Shown: positions 5,997 through 14,811 of the stretch, in pieces
Layout of the letters: the number at the start of each line of letters is the position of its first letter
Position numbering within the stretch: position 1 is the stretch's first letter
Origin: Akkermansiaceae bacterium UBA2367
GTDB taxonomy: Bacteria > Verrucomicrobiota > Verrucomicrobiia > Verrucomicrobiales > DEV007
Assembly: GCA_002344525.1 (NCBI GenBank)
Contig: DDTJ01000085.1
Location: forward strand, 1 to 19,429
Direction of reading: 5' to 3'
DNA length: 19,429 bases
Translations under genes and position numbers: made by a program
Notes under the pieces: generated by a model
Databases searched by the model: none
What the model was told of the DNA's origin: nothing
The model's input: the letters and a program-made list of their open reading frames with translations, nothing else

Positions 5997-7037
5997 ATGA
6001 AACGCATCTCCCGACTTCTCCCCCTCGCCGTTTGCGCGGCGCTCCTGTCCCCGGCGGTCGTTCGCGCCCACGAATCCGCCGTCGAGATGGCCGAGGCGGC
6101 CAAGGTCTGGCTCGCCAGCCTCACCGACGAGCAGAAGGCGCAGGCCGTCTACGAGATGAAGGACGCCGAGCGCGAGAACTGGCATTTCGTCCCCAGACCC
6201 TTCGAGGGCGAAGGCATGAGAAAGGGCATTACGATCAAGGACATGCGCCCGGACCAGCGCCACCTCGCCTACGCCCTCCTCAGCACCGGCCTGAGCCATC
6301 GCGGCTTCACCACTGCGCTGGAGATCATGAGCCTTGAGCAGGTGCTCTGGGAGATGGAGAACCGCCCTCATCGCGACACGCAGATGTACTACGTCACGAT
6401 CTTCGGCGAACCGGGAGCGAAGGCTTGGGGCTGGCGTTTCGAGGGGCACCACCTCGCGATGAACTTCACCGTGGTCGATGGCAAGGTCGTCTCGGGTACG
6501 CCGAGCTTCTTCGCCTCGAATCCCGGCGAGGTCCGCCAAGGGCCGCGCGCCGGGTTGCGAGTTCTCGCCGGGGAGGAGGACGTGGCCCGCACCCTCGTGC
6601 AATCCCTCGACGAGGCGCAGAAAGGCAAGGCCGTGGTCGCTACCGAGGCGATCGACGACATCCTCACCGCCGCCGAAAAGACCGTCGGTCCGCTCGGGGG
6701 CGAGGGCATCGCCTTCGCCGATCTCAAGCCCGAGCAGCAAAAAAAACTGCGCGAGCTGATGGAAGTCTACATCCGCCGCATCAAGCCCGACGTCGCCAAC
6801 GACGAACTCGCCGCCATCGAGAAGGCGGGCGTCGACAAGGTCGTCTTCGCCTGGTTCGGCAGCATCGAGAAAGGCCAGCCGCACTACTACCGCGTGCAGG
6901 GTCCGACCTTCCTCCTCGAATACGCGAACACCCAGAACGGGGCGAATCACGTCCACGCCGTCTGGCGCGATTTCAATGGCGATTTCGGGCGCGACCTGCT
7001 GCGCGAGCATTACCAAGCCCATCACCGGGCGGAGTGA
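5997..7037 (+). CDS. DUF3500 domain-containing secreted protein
   Basis: The ATG at 5997 opens a 346-residue protein with a Sec signal peptide (MKRISRLLPLAVCAALLSP, cleavage near the AHE stretch at about residue 24). In-frame starts further upstream would translate repeat DNA and are rejected. The rest matches the DUF3500 family along its length. Recognisable conserved stretches are WHFVPRPFEG, MRPDQRHLAYALLSTGLSHRG, TQMYYVTIFGEP, GWRFEGHHLAMNFTVVDG, TPSFFASNPGEVR and PHYYRVQGPTFLLEYANT, with QNGANHVHAVWRDFNGDFG near the C terminus. The paired histidines in EGHHL and the HVH near the end could form a metal or catalytic site, but the family has no established activity that I can name. It is followed after 10 nt by a methyltransferase gene, so the two are probably one operon. 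Confidence 0.9.
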   Translation: MKRISRLLPLAVCAALLSPAVVRAHESAVEMAEAAKVWLASLTDEQKAQAVYEMKDAERENWHFVPRPFEGEGMRKGITIKDMRPDQRHLAYALLSTGLSHRGFTTALEIMSLEQVLWEMENRPHRDTQMYYVTIFGEPGAKAWGWRFEGHHLAMNFTVVDGKVVSGTPSFFASNPGEVRQGPRAGLRVLAGEEDVARTLVQSLDEAQKGKAVVATEAIDDILTAAEKTVGPLGGEGIAFADLKPEQQKKLRELMEVYIRRIKPDVANDELAAIEKAGVDKVVFAWFGSIEKGQPHYYRVQGPTFLLEYANTQNGANHVHAVWRDFNGDFGRDLLREHYQAHHRAE

Positions 7038-7047
7038 GCGATTGCCG

Positions 7048-7701
7048 ATGTCGGAAAAAATCCAAGCCGCCAACGAGGAGGATCTGAAGCGCCTGCGCAA
7101 GATGTTGCGCAAGGTCGCGGGCCGGGATCTCTCGGCGGTGAAGCGTCGGCTCGAAGGGGGCTCCGCCGCCGCCGTCGAGGCGCGCGTCCTCGATCTGGCT
7201 TGCGGCGACTGCCGCGAGGCGGAGGTGCTCTCCGATTTCGCTGCCGAATTGAGAGGCGGCGAGGGAGCTGCGGCGAAGCTGACCGGCCTCGACGTGCGGG
7301 CGAGGGAGATCGCCGACGCGGCGCGAAAGTTCGGGAAGCGGCGCGGCCCCGAGGATGGGCGCGGACAGCGCGAGTTCGAGTTCCTCGTCGGTGACGCGAC
7401 GAAGCTGGACGGCCACGCCGAACTCGGCGGCGATTTCGACCTCGTCTTCCTCCGCCACCAGAACTACTGGAACGGCGCCCGCGACTGGGAGCAAATCTTC
7501 GACCACGCCCTCTCCAAGCTCGGCGAGGAGGGTCGGCTCGTCATCACGAGCTACTTCGACAAGGAGCACGCCCTCGCCCTCGAAGCGATCCAGCGTCTCG
7601 GCGGCGAGTTGATCGGCAGCGAGGCCAGCCCCGAGTCGCGCGAACTGGCGACGCCGGGCAAGTCGATGGACCGCCACGTCGCGATCTTCCGGCGGAAATG
7701 A
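7048..7701 (+). CDS. Class I SAM-dependent methyltransferase
   Basis: A 217-residue cytosolic protein. I chose the ATG at 7048, 10 nt after the preceding stop; an earlier in-frame ATG lies inside that gene. Motif I is VLDLACGDCREAEVL, followed by an acidic strand-2 end (LTGLDVRAREIADA), the motif near VGDATKLDG, and the motif IV/V region FDLVFLRHQNYWNGARDWEQIF with LGEEGRLVITSYF. This order fits a Rossmann-fold small-molecule methyltransferase. About 45 N-terminal residues, rich in Lys and Arg, precede motif I. The substrate is unknown. The close link to a DUF3500 gene gives no clear pathway. An inverted repeat right after the stop likely ends the transcript. Confidence 0.84.
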   Translation: MSEKIQAANEEDLKRLRKMLRKVAGRDLSAVKRRLEGGSAAAVEARVLDLACGDCREAEVLSDFAAELRGGEGAAAKLTGLDVRAREIADAARKFGKRRGPEDGRGQREFEFLVGDATKLDGHAELGGDFDLVFLRHQNYWNGARDWEQIFDHALSKLGEEGRLVITSYFDKEHALALEAIQRLGGELIGSEASPESRELATPGKSMDRHVAIFRRK

Positions 7702-7711
7702 GGCGGGGCAC

Positions 7712-7742
7712 AAGAGGGTCGAGTCCCGGCCCCGACCCTCTT
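7712..7742. terminator. Bidirectional stem-loop terminator
   Basis: A perfect 10-bp stem, AAGAGGGTCG (7712-7721) paired with CGACCCTCTT (7733-7742), with an 11-nt GC-rich loop. It sits between the stops of the methyltransferase (7701, plus) and the cyclase gene (7746, minus). The stem ends in AA/TT pairs, so each strand gives a short U-tract only. This suggests a shared terminator for the convergent pair. Confidence 0.75.
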
Positions 7743-7745
7743 CGG

Positions 7746-9188
7746 TCACGCGACCGGCCTCGGCATCTCGACGCGGTAGATGGGGAAGTCGATGGCCGTA
7801 TCCGCATCCGCGACGGCGGTGAAGGGGAAGGTGTGGTTCACGCTCTCCGCCGTGGCTTCGGTGACGGTGAGGCGGTTCTTCAGCCGCCGCCCCGTCTCGC
7901 GGACGCGCGAGGCGAGGTCGATGACGCCGCGCACCGACTCGAAATCGAGCGAATCCCCGCCGCCGCCGCGCCGCACTCGTGCCGTGCCGGTATGGATGCC
8001 GATTTCGAGGAAGATGGGCAGGTTCGTCTCGACCTGCCATTCCTTGAGGAGCCGGTCGAGGGCGTTCTGCATGGCGAGGGCCGCCTGGATGGCGAGGCGC
8101 TCCTGGTGCGGGTCTTCGCGGGCCGCCCCGAAGACGGCGATGACGCTCTCGTCGCTCGATTTCTCCAGAGAGCCTTGGTGCCGCAGGACGATGTCGATCA
8201 TCGTGGAGAAATATTCGTTGAGCAGGGCGAAGACCCGCTCCCCGCCGAGGCGCGAGGAGAGCTGGCCGAAGCCGCAGAGCTCGGCCACGAGCACGGTGAC
8301 GCGGCGCGGGATCTCCTCGCTTTCGTCCGCCGCCGCGCCCAGCTTCGAGTCGGCCGCCTGGGACCGGACGTAGTGGACGAGGGCGCCTTTCAGCGACTCG
8401 CGCTCTTCGAGCCCCTCGGCCATCTGGTTGATCGCGTCGGCCAGTTCGCCGAACTCGTCCTTGCGGTGGAGCTGGAGCCGCGAGGAGAGGTCGCCCCGCC
8501 CGATGCCGCGCACGAACTCCTGCAACGCGGTGAGGGGCCGGGTGACCTTGGCGGAGAGCCAGGCGGCAAGGGCGGCGGCGAGGGCGAGCGCGAGGAGCAT
8601 GGCGGCGAGGTCGCCGATGAGGAGGCGGCGCAGCAGGGTCTCGATGCGCTGCGCCGCGATGTCCGCCCCGAGCATCGCGACGGTCTCGCCGGCGGCGTTT
8701 TTCACCGGGGCGAAGGCGGAGAGCCAAGTGCCGAAGGAGTCCTTGGCGTATTGCGCGTCGACGCGGGCGATGCCGAATTGGGGCTCCTCGTTGGAATGGG
8801 TGAACTCGACGCGGTCGCCGAGACGGGACTTGTGCCCGGGATCGGCCTCGCCATCGACGACGTATTCCCAGCCGCCGCCGGGGAGGGGCCGCATGAGGTA
8901 GAGGAAGCGGACCGGCAGGGCGCCGGTGCCGTTGGCCGCGAGCACTTCGCGGAGCGTGGCGGCGACCTCTTCGTAGAGCGGCGAGCCGTCCTGCGAGGGA
9001 TCGACGAGCTGGGCGACCTTGTCGCCGTCGATGCGCGGGGCGGTGCCGACGACGAGGGTGAGGACTTTCTCTTGGATCAGCTCGAAAGCGAGGCGGTTCG
9101 CCTTGCGCAGGCTGAGGAAGACGAGCAGCCCGCAACTCACCCCGACGAGGAGGATGAGGAGCGTTTGGAGCTTGCGGCGGAAGGACAC
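7746..9188 (-). CDS. Membrane sensor with HAMP and class III adenylate/guanylate cyclase domain
   Basis: A 480-residue protein. An N-terminal TM (about 8-26) is followed by an extracytoplasmic sensor region (about 27-188, Cache-like by its FGTWLSAFAPVKNAAGETVAMLGADI end). Then come a second TM (about 190-212), a HAMP domain (about 213-265, RPLTALQEFVRGIGRGDLSSRL to DEFGELADAINQMAEGL) and a class III cyclase homology domain (about 295-475). The second metal Asp is kept (SSDESV, D346) and so is the Arg of the ASR motif (R428). The first metal Asp is Glu (VAELCGF, E303), and the usual Asn of VNxASR is Asp (VIDLASR, D424). Activity is therefore uncertain. The start codon is GTG at 9188; a weak promoter-like pair (TTGCAC at 9225-9220, TATCAT at 9204-9199) lies upstream. 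It is 57 nt downstream of the P-type ATPase gene. Confidence 0.88.
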   Translation of the reverse strand: MSFRRKLQTLLILLVGVSCGLLVFLSLRKANRLAFELIQEKVLTLVVGTAPRIDGDKVAQLVDPSQDGSPLYEEVAATLREVLAANGTGALPVRFLYLMRPLPGGGWEYVVDGEADPGHKSRLGDRVEFTHSNEEPQFGIARVDAQYAKDSFGTWLSAFAPVKNAAGETVAMLGADIAAQRIETLLRRLLIGDLAAMLLALALAAALAAWLSAKVTRPLTALQEFVRGIGRGDLSSRLQLHRKDEFGELADAINQMAEGLEERESLKGALVHYVRSQAADSKLGAAADESEEIPRRVTVLVAELCGFGQLSSRLGGERVFALLNEYFSTMIDIVLRHQGSLEKSSDESVIAVFGAAREDPHQERLAIQAALAMQNALDRLLKEWQVETNLPIFLEIGIHTGTARVRRGGGGDSLDFESVRGVIDLASRVRETGRRLKNRLTVTEATAESVNHTFPFTAVADADTAIDFPIYRVEMPRPVA

Positions 9189-9245
9189 GGCGGGGAGTAT
9201 GATAATCCAAGATGACGCCGTGCAAAGCCCGGATTCGCGCCGCCC

Positions 9246-11975
9246 TCACTCCGGCAAGGCGTCCCTCCTGCCCCGGCCGAAGCGGATCCATTTCTCCAGC
9301 TCGACTGCGAGGAAGGCGATCAGGCCGACGGCTCCGATGCGGATCCAGGCGTCGAGTCCGAGCGGCGCGGAGTGGAAGGCTTGGTTCATGAAGGGGGTGT
9401 AGGTGAAGAGCATCTGGGTACCGATCATGCAGGCCGCTCCGAGCAGGGCGAGGCGGTTGGTCCAAATCCCGATGGCGAAGAGGGAGTGGTTCAGCGAACG
9501 GCAGCAGAAGAGGTAGGTGGTTTCGACGATGACGACGACGTTGACGACGGCGGTGCGGGCCATGTCGAGGTCGCCGCCGGTGACCTTCATCTCGCGGAAG
9601 AAGATCCAGAAGGCCCCGGCGATCATGATGAGGGAGACGAGGCCGGTGCGCATGAGGAGCGGGAAGGTCAGCAGCGGTCGGCCGGGCGGGCGCGGGGGGC
9701 GGTCCATGAGATCCTTCTCGCGGGGCTCGAAGACGAGCATCATGCCGAGGAAGAGGGAGGTGCCGAGATTGATCCAGAGCAACTGGGCGGGGAGGATGGG
9801 CAGGGAGAAGCCAAGGAGGACGGCGCCCATGATGATGCAGGTCTCGCCGACGTTGGTGGGCAGGGTCCAGAGGATGAATTTGAGGAGGTTGTCGAAGACG
9901 CCGCGGCCCTCCTCCACGGCGGAGCGGATGGAGGCGAAGTTGTCGTCGGTGAGGATCATGTCGGCGGCGCCCTTGGCCACGTCGGTGCCGGTGATGCCCA
10001 TGGCGATGCCGATGTCGGCCTGCTTCAGGGCGGGGGCGTCGTTGACCCCGTCTCCGGTCATGGCGACGACGTGGCCGCGCGATTGCAGGGCGCGGACGAG
10101 GCGGAGCTTCTGCTCGGGGGCGACGCGGGCGAAGACGGCGGTGTTTTCGGCGATGGCGGAGAGGGCCTCGTCGGAGGTCTCCTCCAGCTCGCGCCCGGTG
10201 ACGACGCGGAGGTCGCGGTCCCGGTGCCCGTCCACGAGGCCGATGCGCCCGGCGATGGCGCGGGCGGTGGCGGCGTGGTCGCCGGTGATCATTTTCACCC
10301 CGATCCCGGCGCGGCGGCATTGGGCGACGGCCTCGATGGCCTCCTCGCGGGGCGGGTCGATCATGCCTTGGAGACCGAGGAAGGTGAGGCCCCCGCTGAC
10401 GTGGTGGTGGTCGAGGTCTTCGGCCACGTCGTCGGCGTGGCGGCGGGCGAAGGCCAGCACGCGCAGCCCTTCCCCGGCCATGGCTTCGACGGCGTCGCGG
10501 ATGGCTTGGGCGTCGAGGGGCGCGGCCCGCCCCTCCGCGTCGAGGGCGCTGTCGCAACGGTCGAGCAGCTTTTCGACGGCTCCGACTTTGTAGATCGTTT
10601 TCCGGTCTCCGGCTTGGTGGAGGGTGGCGCGGAACATGTTTTCGGATTCGAAGGGGATCATGTCGATCCGGGGCGATCCCTCGTGGGCCTCGGCGTGGGA
10701 AAGGCCGGCCTTGGCCGCGACGACGAGCAGGGCTCCTTCGGTGGGATCGCCGTTCACCACGGGGCGGTCGTCTTTGAGGACGATGCGGGAGTCGTTGCAG
10801 AGCACGCCGGCGCGGAGGCATTCGAGCAGGGAGGGATGCTTGCCCGGCTCGATGGGGCCACCTTCGAGGAGCAGAGCGCCTTCGGAGCCGTAGCCGACGC
10901 CGGTGACCTCGTAGCTCCGCCCGCCCGAGTAGACCTGTTGCACCGTCATCTGGTTTTCCGTGAGCGTGCCGGTCTTGTCCGAGCAGATGACAGTCGTGCT
11001 GCCGAGGGTCTCCACGGCGGGGAGCTTGCGGATGACGGCGCGGCGCTTGGCCATGCGGGCGACGCCGATGGCGAGGACGACGGTCACGGCGGCGGGCAGT
11101 CCCTCGGGAATGGCCCCGACGGCGAGGGCCACGGCGACCATGAACATCTCGACGGCTTTCTCCCCGCGCCAGATGCCGAGGACGAAGGTGAGGGCGGCGA
11201 CGGCGATGATGGCCCAGAGGAGGAGGCGGCTGAAGGCGGCGATCTTGCGGGTGAGCGGGGTGTCGATTTCGACCGACTCCGAGATGAGCCGGGCGATGCG
11301 TCCGGTCTCGGTGCGGTCGCCGGTGTCGAAGACGACGCCCTCGCCGCGCCCGTGGGTGGCGAGGGTGCCAGCGAAGGCGAGGTTCCTCCGATCAGCGAGC
11401 ACCGTGTCGGCGGGCAGGGGATCGGCGTGCTTGTCCACAGGCAGCGATTCGCCGGTGAGGGGGGCCTCGTCGATCTGGAGGTTCTTCGCGCGGATCAGCC
11501 GGAGGTCGGCGGGCACGAGGTCTCCGGCCTGCAAGAGGACGAGGTCGCCGGGCACGAGGTCGCGCGAGGGGATGCGGCGGCGTTTCCCCCCGCGCCGCAC
11601 CGTGGTCTCGGTCACGATCATGCGGCTGAGCGCCTCGATGGCCTTGCCCGCCTTGGATTCCTGGATGAAGCCGACGATGGCGTTGACGAGGACGACGGCG
11701 ACGATGACGCCGCAATCGACCCACTCCCTGAAGAGGGCGGTGATGACTGCCGCCGCGATGAGGATGTAGATGAGGGCTTGGTGAAATTGCAGGAGGAAGC
11801 GTCGCCATGCCGGCAGGCCGCCGCGCGCGGTGACGGCGTTGGGACCGTATTGCGAGAGCCGGGCGGCGGCTTCGGCTTTGGGGAGCCCGTGGACAGGGTC
11901 GGTCGCGAGACGCGACAGGGTCTCGTTGCTGCTGAGACGATGCCAATCGGGAAGGCTGGTTTCGGAATCCGGCAT
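9246..11975 (-). CDS. Type II (P2) cation-transporting P-type ATPase
   Basis: A complete 909-residue pump. Visible elements in order are an N-terminal cation_ATPase_N-like region (about 10-60), M1-M2 (about 65-107), the actuator TGES (174-177), and M3-M4 with the type II signature AIPEGLP (E291). Next come the phosphorylation site CSDKTGTLT (D333), an N-domain ending before KMITGDHA (561-568), the hinge TGDGVNDAPALK (640-651), and M5-M10. In M5, N708 and E711 (TNVGE) match SERCA ligands. In M6, LWINLGTSLF keeps N736 but has S740 where SERCA has the Ca-binding Asp. The ion may therefore not be Ca2+; Na+, K+, Mn2+ or a single-site Ca2+ pump are open options. The ATG at 11975 faces the divergent TPR gene. 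The cyclase-domain sensor follows on the same strand. Confidence 0.93.
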   Translation of the reverse strand: MPDSETSLPDWHRLSSNETLSRLATDPVHGLPKAEAAARLSQYGPNAVTARGGLPAWRRFLLQFHQALIYILIAAAVITALFREWVDCGVIVAVVLVNAIVGFIQESKAGKAIEALSRMIVTETTVRRGGKRRRIPSRDLVPGDLVLLQAGDLVPADLRLIRAKNLQIDEAPLTGESLPVDKHADPLPADTVLADRRNLAFAGTLATHGRGEGVVFDTGDRTETGRIARLISESVEIDTPLTRKIAAFSRLLLWAIIAVAALTFVLGIWRGEKAVEMFMVAVALAVGAIPEGLPAAVTVVLAIGVARMAKRRAVIRKLPAVETLGSTTVICSDKTGTLTENQMTVQQVYSGGRSYEVTGVGYGSEGALLLEGGPIEPGKHPSLLECLRAGVLCNDSRIVLKDDRPVVNGDPTEGALLVVAAKAGLSHAEAHEGSPRIDMIPFESENMFRATLHQAGDRKTIYKVGAVEKLLDRCDSALDAEGRAAPLDAQAIRDAVEAMAGEGLRVLAFARRHADDVAEDLDHHHVSGGLTFLGLQGMIDPPREEAIEAVAQCRRAGIGVKMITGDHAATARAIAGRIGLVDGHRDRDLRVVTGRELEETSDEALSAIAENTAVFARVAPEQKLRLVRALQSRGHVVAMTGDGVNDAPALKQADIGIAMGITGTDVAKGAADMILTDDNFASIRSAVEEGRGVFDNLLKFILWTLPTNVGETCIIMGAVLLGFSLPILPAQLLWINLGTSLFLGMMLVFEPREKDLMDRPPRPPGRPLLTFPLLMRTGLVSLIMIAGAFWIFFREMKVTGGDLDMARTAVVNVVVIVETTYLFCCRSLNHSLFAIGIWTNRLALLGAACMIGTQMLFTYTPFMNQAFHSAPLGLDAWIRIGAVGLIAFLAVELEKWIRFGRGRRDALPE

Positions 11976-12043
11976 GGGTCGTTACGGGAGCGAGTTCGCG
12001 AATTTACCCAAAACCAGATGCCCCAAGGCTCAAGTCCTTTTCC

Positions 12044-12110
12044 GACGGGATGCCGCGTTCCTTGGGAATATTGAACGCATTCCAAACGTGTCGAATCGCG
12101 CCATCCCGTC
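12044..12110. repeat. Nested inverted repeats in divergent promoter region
   Basis: Outer arms are GACGGGATG (12044-12052) and CATCCCGTC (12102-12110). Inside them are TTGGGAAT (12062-12069) and ATTCCAA (12079-12085), which pair with one bulge. The element lies between the P-type ATPase start (11975, minus) and the TPR-peptidase start (12155, plus). It could be an operator or a structured 5' leader. Confidence 0.5.
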
Positions 12111-12154
12111 CGCGGGACTTTACGAACGAGTAAAACGCGTGTCCATTTCCCGCC

Positions 12155-14800
12155 ATGAAGCGATGGCTCGTGGCGGTTTTGGTGGTGCTCCCGATGGCGG
12201 TGGCCCTTTCCCCGTCACCCGTCCGCGCCCAAGCCGACTACAAGCGCTACTTCGACGAGGACAACCTGCCCAAGGTGCGCGAGATCTTTGTCCGTGGACG
12301 CTACGACATCGTCCTCCAGATCTGCGAATACGCCCGTCGCCGGGGGCAGCCCTCGTGGGAATGGCGAGCCCTCCACTTCGAGTCCCTCGCCGCGATGGGG
12401 CGCTACGAGGAGGCTTTCGAGGAGGCCAAGGCGACGGCGGAGCGCTTCCAAGGCAATCTCGGGGCGCTGCTGCGTCTCTACCGCTATTTCAAAACCCACG
12501 GCCACGGGGAGGAGGCCGCCGCCCGCCTCGCCGACCTCAACGCCGCCGCGCGGGCCGTGCCGAAGAAGGAGCGCAGCACCCTCGACCTCGTCCATCTCGG
12601 CGAAGCCGCGCTGATCCTCGGGGCCGATCCGTCGAAAGTGCTGGAGCAATATTTCGGCCCCGCCAAAGCCGTCAAACCGAAGGGACGGGAGGTTCCGCCC
12701 GGCCTCTTCGAAGCCCATCTCGCCTCGGGCCGCCTCGCTTTCGAGAAGGAGGATCTGAAACGCGCGGCGGAGGAATACACCGCCGCCCTGAAGCTGATCC
12801 CCGACGATCCCGAAGCGCTCTTCGGCATGGCACAGGCCCTGCTGCCCTCCGACCGCGAGACCGGGGTGGCCTATCTGGAAAAGACTCTCGCCGAGGCGGA
12901 GCTGCATTTCGGGGCGCTGCTGCTGCAAGCGGAGTCGGCGATCAACTACGAGCGCTACGAGGTGGCCGCCACGCTCCTCGGGATGGTCGAGTCGATCAAC
13001 CCCCGCCACCCCGAGGCGCATGCCTACCGGGCCATCCTTGCCGAACTGCAAGGGGCCGGCCAAGCCGCCTTCGACCGCGAGCGCGCGGCGGCCCTGTCGG
13101 TGTGGAAGGACAACCCGGCCATCGACCACCTCATCGGGCGCGTCCTCTCTCGCAAGTATCGCTACGAGGAGGGGGCCGAGGCGCAGCGCCGTGCCATCGC
13201 CCTCGATCCGGGCTTCCTCCCCGCGAAGCTCCATCTCGCCCTCGATTACCTGCGCCTCGGCCGCGTCGAGGAGGCTTGGCCGCTCGCCAAGGAGGTCGCC
13301 GCCGCCGACCCCTACAACGTGCTCGCCTACAACTTGGAGGTGCTGGAAAAGGAGATCGCCAGCTTTGCCTCGGTGAAGACCGACGATTTCATCATCCGCC
13401 TCCCGCCGGAGGAGGCCGCGATCTACGGCGACCGCGTCGTCGAACTCCTCACCGAGGCGAAGCGCGTCCTCGGGGAGAAATACGGCCTCGTCATCGACCA
13501 TCCGACCCTCGTCGAGTTCTACCCCGACCAGCAGGATTTCGCGATCCGCTCCTTCGGCTCGCTCGGGGGCGCGGGCTTGCTCGGGGTCTGCTTCGGCTCG
13601 GTCGTGACGATGAACAGCCCCGGCAGCGCCACCGCCGCGAAGAGCAACTGGGAGGCGACCCTGTGGCACGAGTATTGCCATGTCGTCACCCTGACCGCGA
13701 CGAAGAACAAGATGCCGCGCTGGCTCAGCGAAGGCATCTCGGTCTACGAGGAGAAGCAGCGTCAGGCAAACTGGGGCCAGACGATGACCCCCGACTACCG
13801 GCGCATGATCCTGGAGGACGAGGCCCTCACCCCGGTCGGCGACATGAGCCAGGCCTTCTTCCAGGCGAAGAGTCCGCAGCACGTCATGTTCGCCTACTAC
13901 CAGTCCATGCTCGTGGTCGAGCATCTCGTGGAGACCTACGGGCTCGACGCCCTGCGGGCCATCCTTGCCGACCTCGCGGCGGGCGTCCTCGTGAACGACG
14001 CCATCGCCCGCCACACCGCGCCGATGGAGGAGTTGGAGAAATCCTTCGCCCTCGCCGCGACCCGGCTCGCCGAATCCTACGGGCCGGAGGTGGATTGGAA
14101 AAAACCCGAAGCGGAGGAGATGAACCCCCGCAGCCTCCTCTCCGTCGCGGCCTATGTGAAAAGGCATCCGGCGAACCTCGAAGCGCGGCAGACGCTCACC
14201 GCCTTGCTCCTCCAAGCGGAGAACTGGGACGAGGCGGTCGAATCCGCCGCCGCCCTCATCGCCTTGCTCCCCGAGCATACCGGCGAGCGCAACGGATACG
14301 CCTTGAAGGCCCGCGCCCTGCGCGGCAAGGAGGACGCCGCCGGGGAGACCGCCGTGCTGGAGGAGTTCGCCTCCCGCTCCGCCGAGGCCTTCCAGACCTA
14401 CAACCGGCTCATCGAGGTGGGCTTCGCGGGCGGCGACTGGGACACCGTCATCGCCAACGCCCAGCGCGGTCTCGCCATCAACCCCTTCACCGAGCGCATC
14501 CACTACTGCCGAGGCTGCGCCCACGAGGCCAAGGCGGAGACGGATCTGGCGGTGCGCTCCTTCGAGAACGTGCTGCGCCTCGGTCCCGCGAATCCCTCCG
14601 AAGTCCGCTTCCGCCTCGCGCGGCTGTTGAAGGACGGGGATGCTGCAACTGCGAAGCGCCATGTCCTCGACGCCTTGGCGGATTCCCCGCGCTATCGCGA
14701 GGCGCATGATTTGCTGTTGGCAATCGTCAAAGAACCAGAGGAGGAAACGGAAACTGCGGCAGAAGCCGAGTCCGGCCCCCCTCCCAATCCCGAACCATAA
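12155..14800 (+). CDS. Secreted TPR protein with embedded gluzincin-type metallopeptidase domain
   Basis: An 881-residue protein with a Sec signal peptide (MKRWLVAVLVVLPMAVALSP, cleavage near PVRAQA). TPR-like helical repeats fill about residues 40-400, for example LKRAAEEYTAALKLIPDDPEALFGMAQAL and EEGAEAQRRAIALDPGFLPAKLHLALDYLRLG. A metallopeptidase-like domain follows at about 405-650. Its zinc site is HEYCH (H505, E506, H509), with the third ligand likely E526 in WLSEGISVYEE. This HExxH plus (W)LSEG pattern is that of the peptidase-MA-like gluzincins. More TPRs follow at about 660-860, then an acidic Glu/Pro tail. It probably acts in the periplasm or at the envelope, using TPRs to recruit protein partners. 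The substrate is unknown. A small secreted protein gene follows after 11 nt. Confidence 0.86.
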   Translation: MKRWLVAVLVVLPMAVALSPSPVRAQADYKRYFDEDNLPKVREIFVRGRYDIVLQICEYARRRGQPSWEWRALHFESLAAMGRYEEAFEEAKATAERFQGNLGALLRLYRYFKTHGHGEEAAARLADLNAAARAVPKKERSTLDLVHLGEAALILGADPSKVLEQYFGPAKAVKPKGREVPPGLFEAHLASGRLAFEKEDLKRAAEEYTAALKLIPDDPEALFGMAQALLPSDRETGVAYLEKTLAEAELHFGALLLQAESAINYERYEVAATLLGMVESINPRHPEAHAYRAILAELQGAGQAAFDRERAAALSVWKDNPAIDHLIGRVLSRKYRYEEGAEAQRRAIALDPGFLPAKLHLALDYLRLGRVEEAWPLAKEVAAADPYNVLAYNLEVLEKEIASFASVKTDDFIIRLPPEEAAIYGDRVVELLTEAKRVLGEKYGLVIDHPTLVEFYPDQQDFAIRSFGSLGGAGLLGVCFGSVVTMNSPGSATAAKSNWEATLWHEYCHVVTLTATKNKMPRWLSEGISVYEEKQRQANWGQTMTPDYRRMILEDEALTPVGDMSQAFFQAKSPQHVMFAYYQSMLVVEHLVETYGLDALRAILADLAAGVLVNDAIARHTAPMEELEKSFALAATRLAESYGPEVDWKKPEAEEMNPRSLLSVAAYVKRHPANLEARQTLTALLLQAENWDEAVESAAALIALLPEHTGERNGYALKARALRGKEDAAGETAVLEEFASRSAEAFQTYNRLIEVGFAGGDWDTVIANAQRGLAINPFTERIHYCRGCAHEAKAETDLAVRSFENVLRLGPANPSEVRFRLARLLKDGDAATAKRHVLDALADSPRYREAHDLLLAIVKEPEEETETAAEAESGPPPNPEP

Positions 14801-14811
14801 CCAACCCACCG

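Noticed and set aside
6973..10821. A very long (1282-codon) minus-strand frame spanning several genes
   Set aside because: It overlaps genes on both strands with strong family matches and has an Arg/Pro-rich translation without domains.
9372..12074. A 900-codon open frame on the plus strand across the P-type ATPase gene
   Set aside because: It is antisense to a full-length ATPase with all family motifs. Its translation is low-complexity, rich in Gly, Asp, Glu and Val, as expected from the shadow of a high-GC gene.
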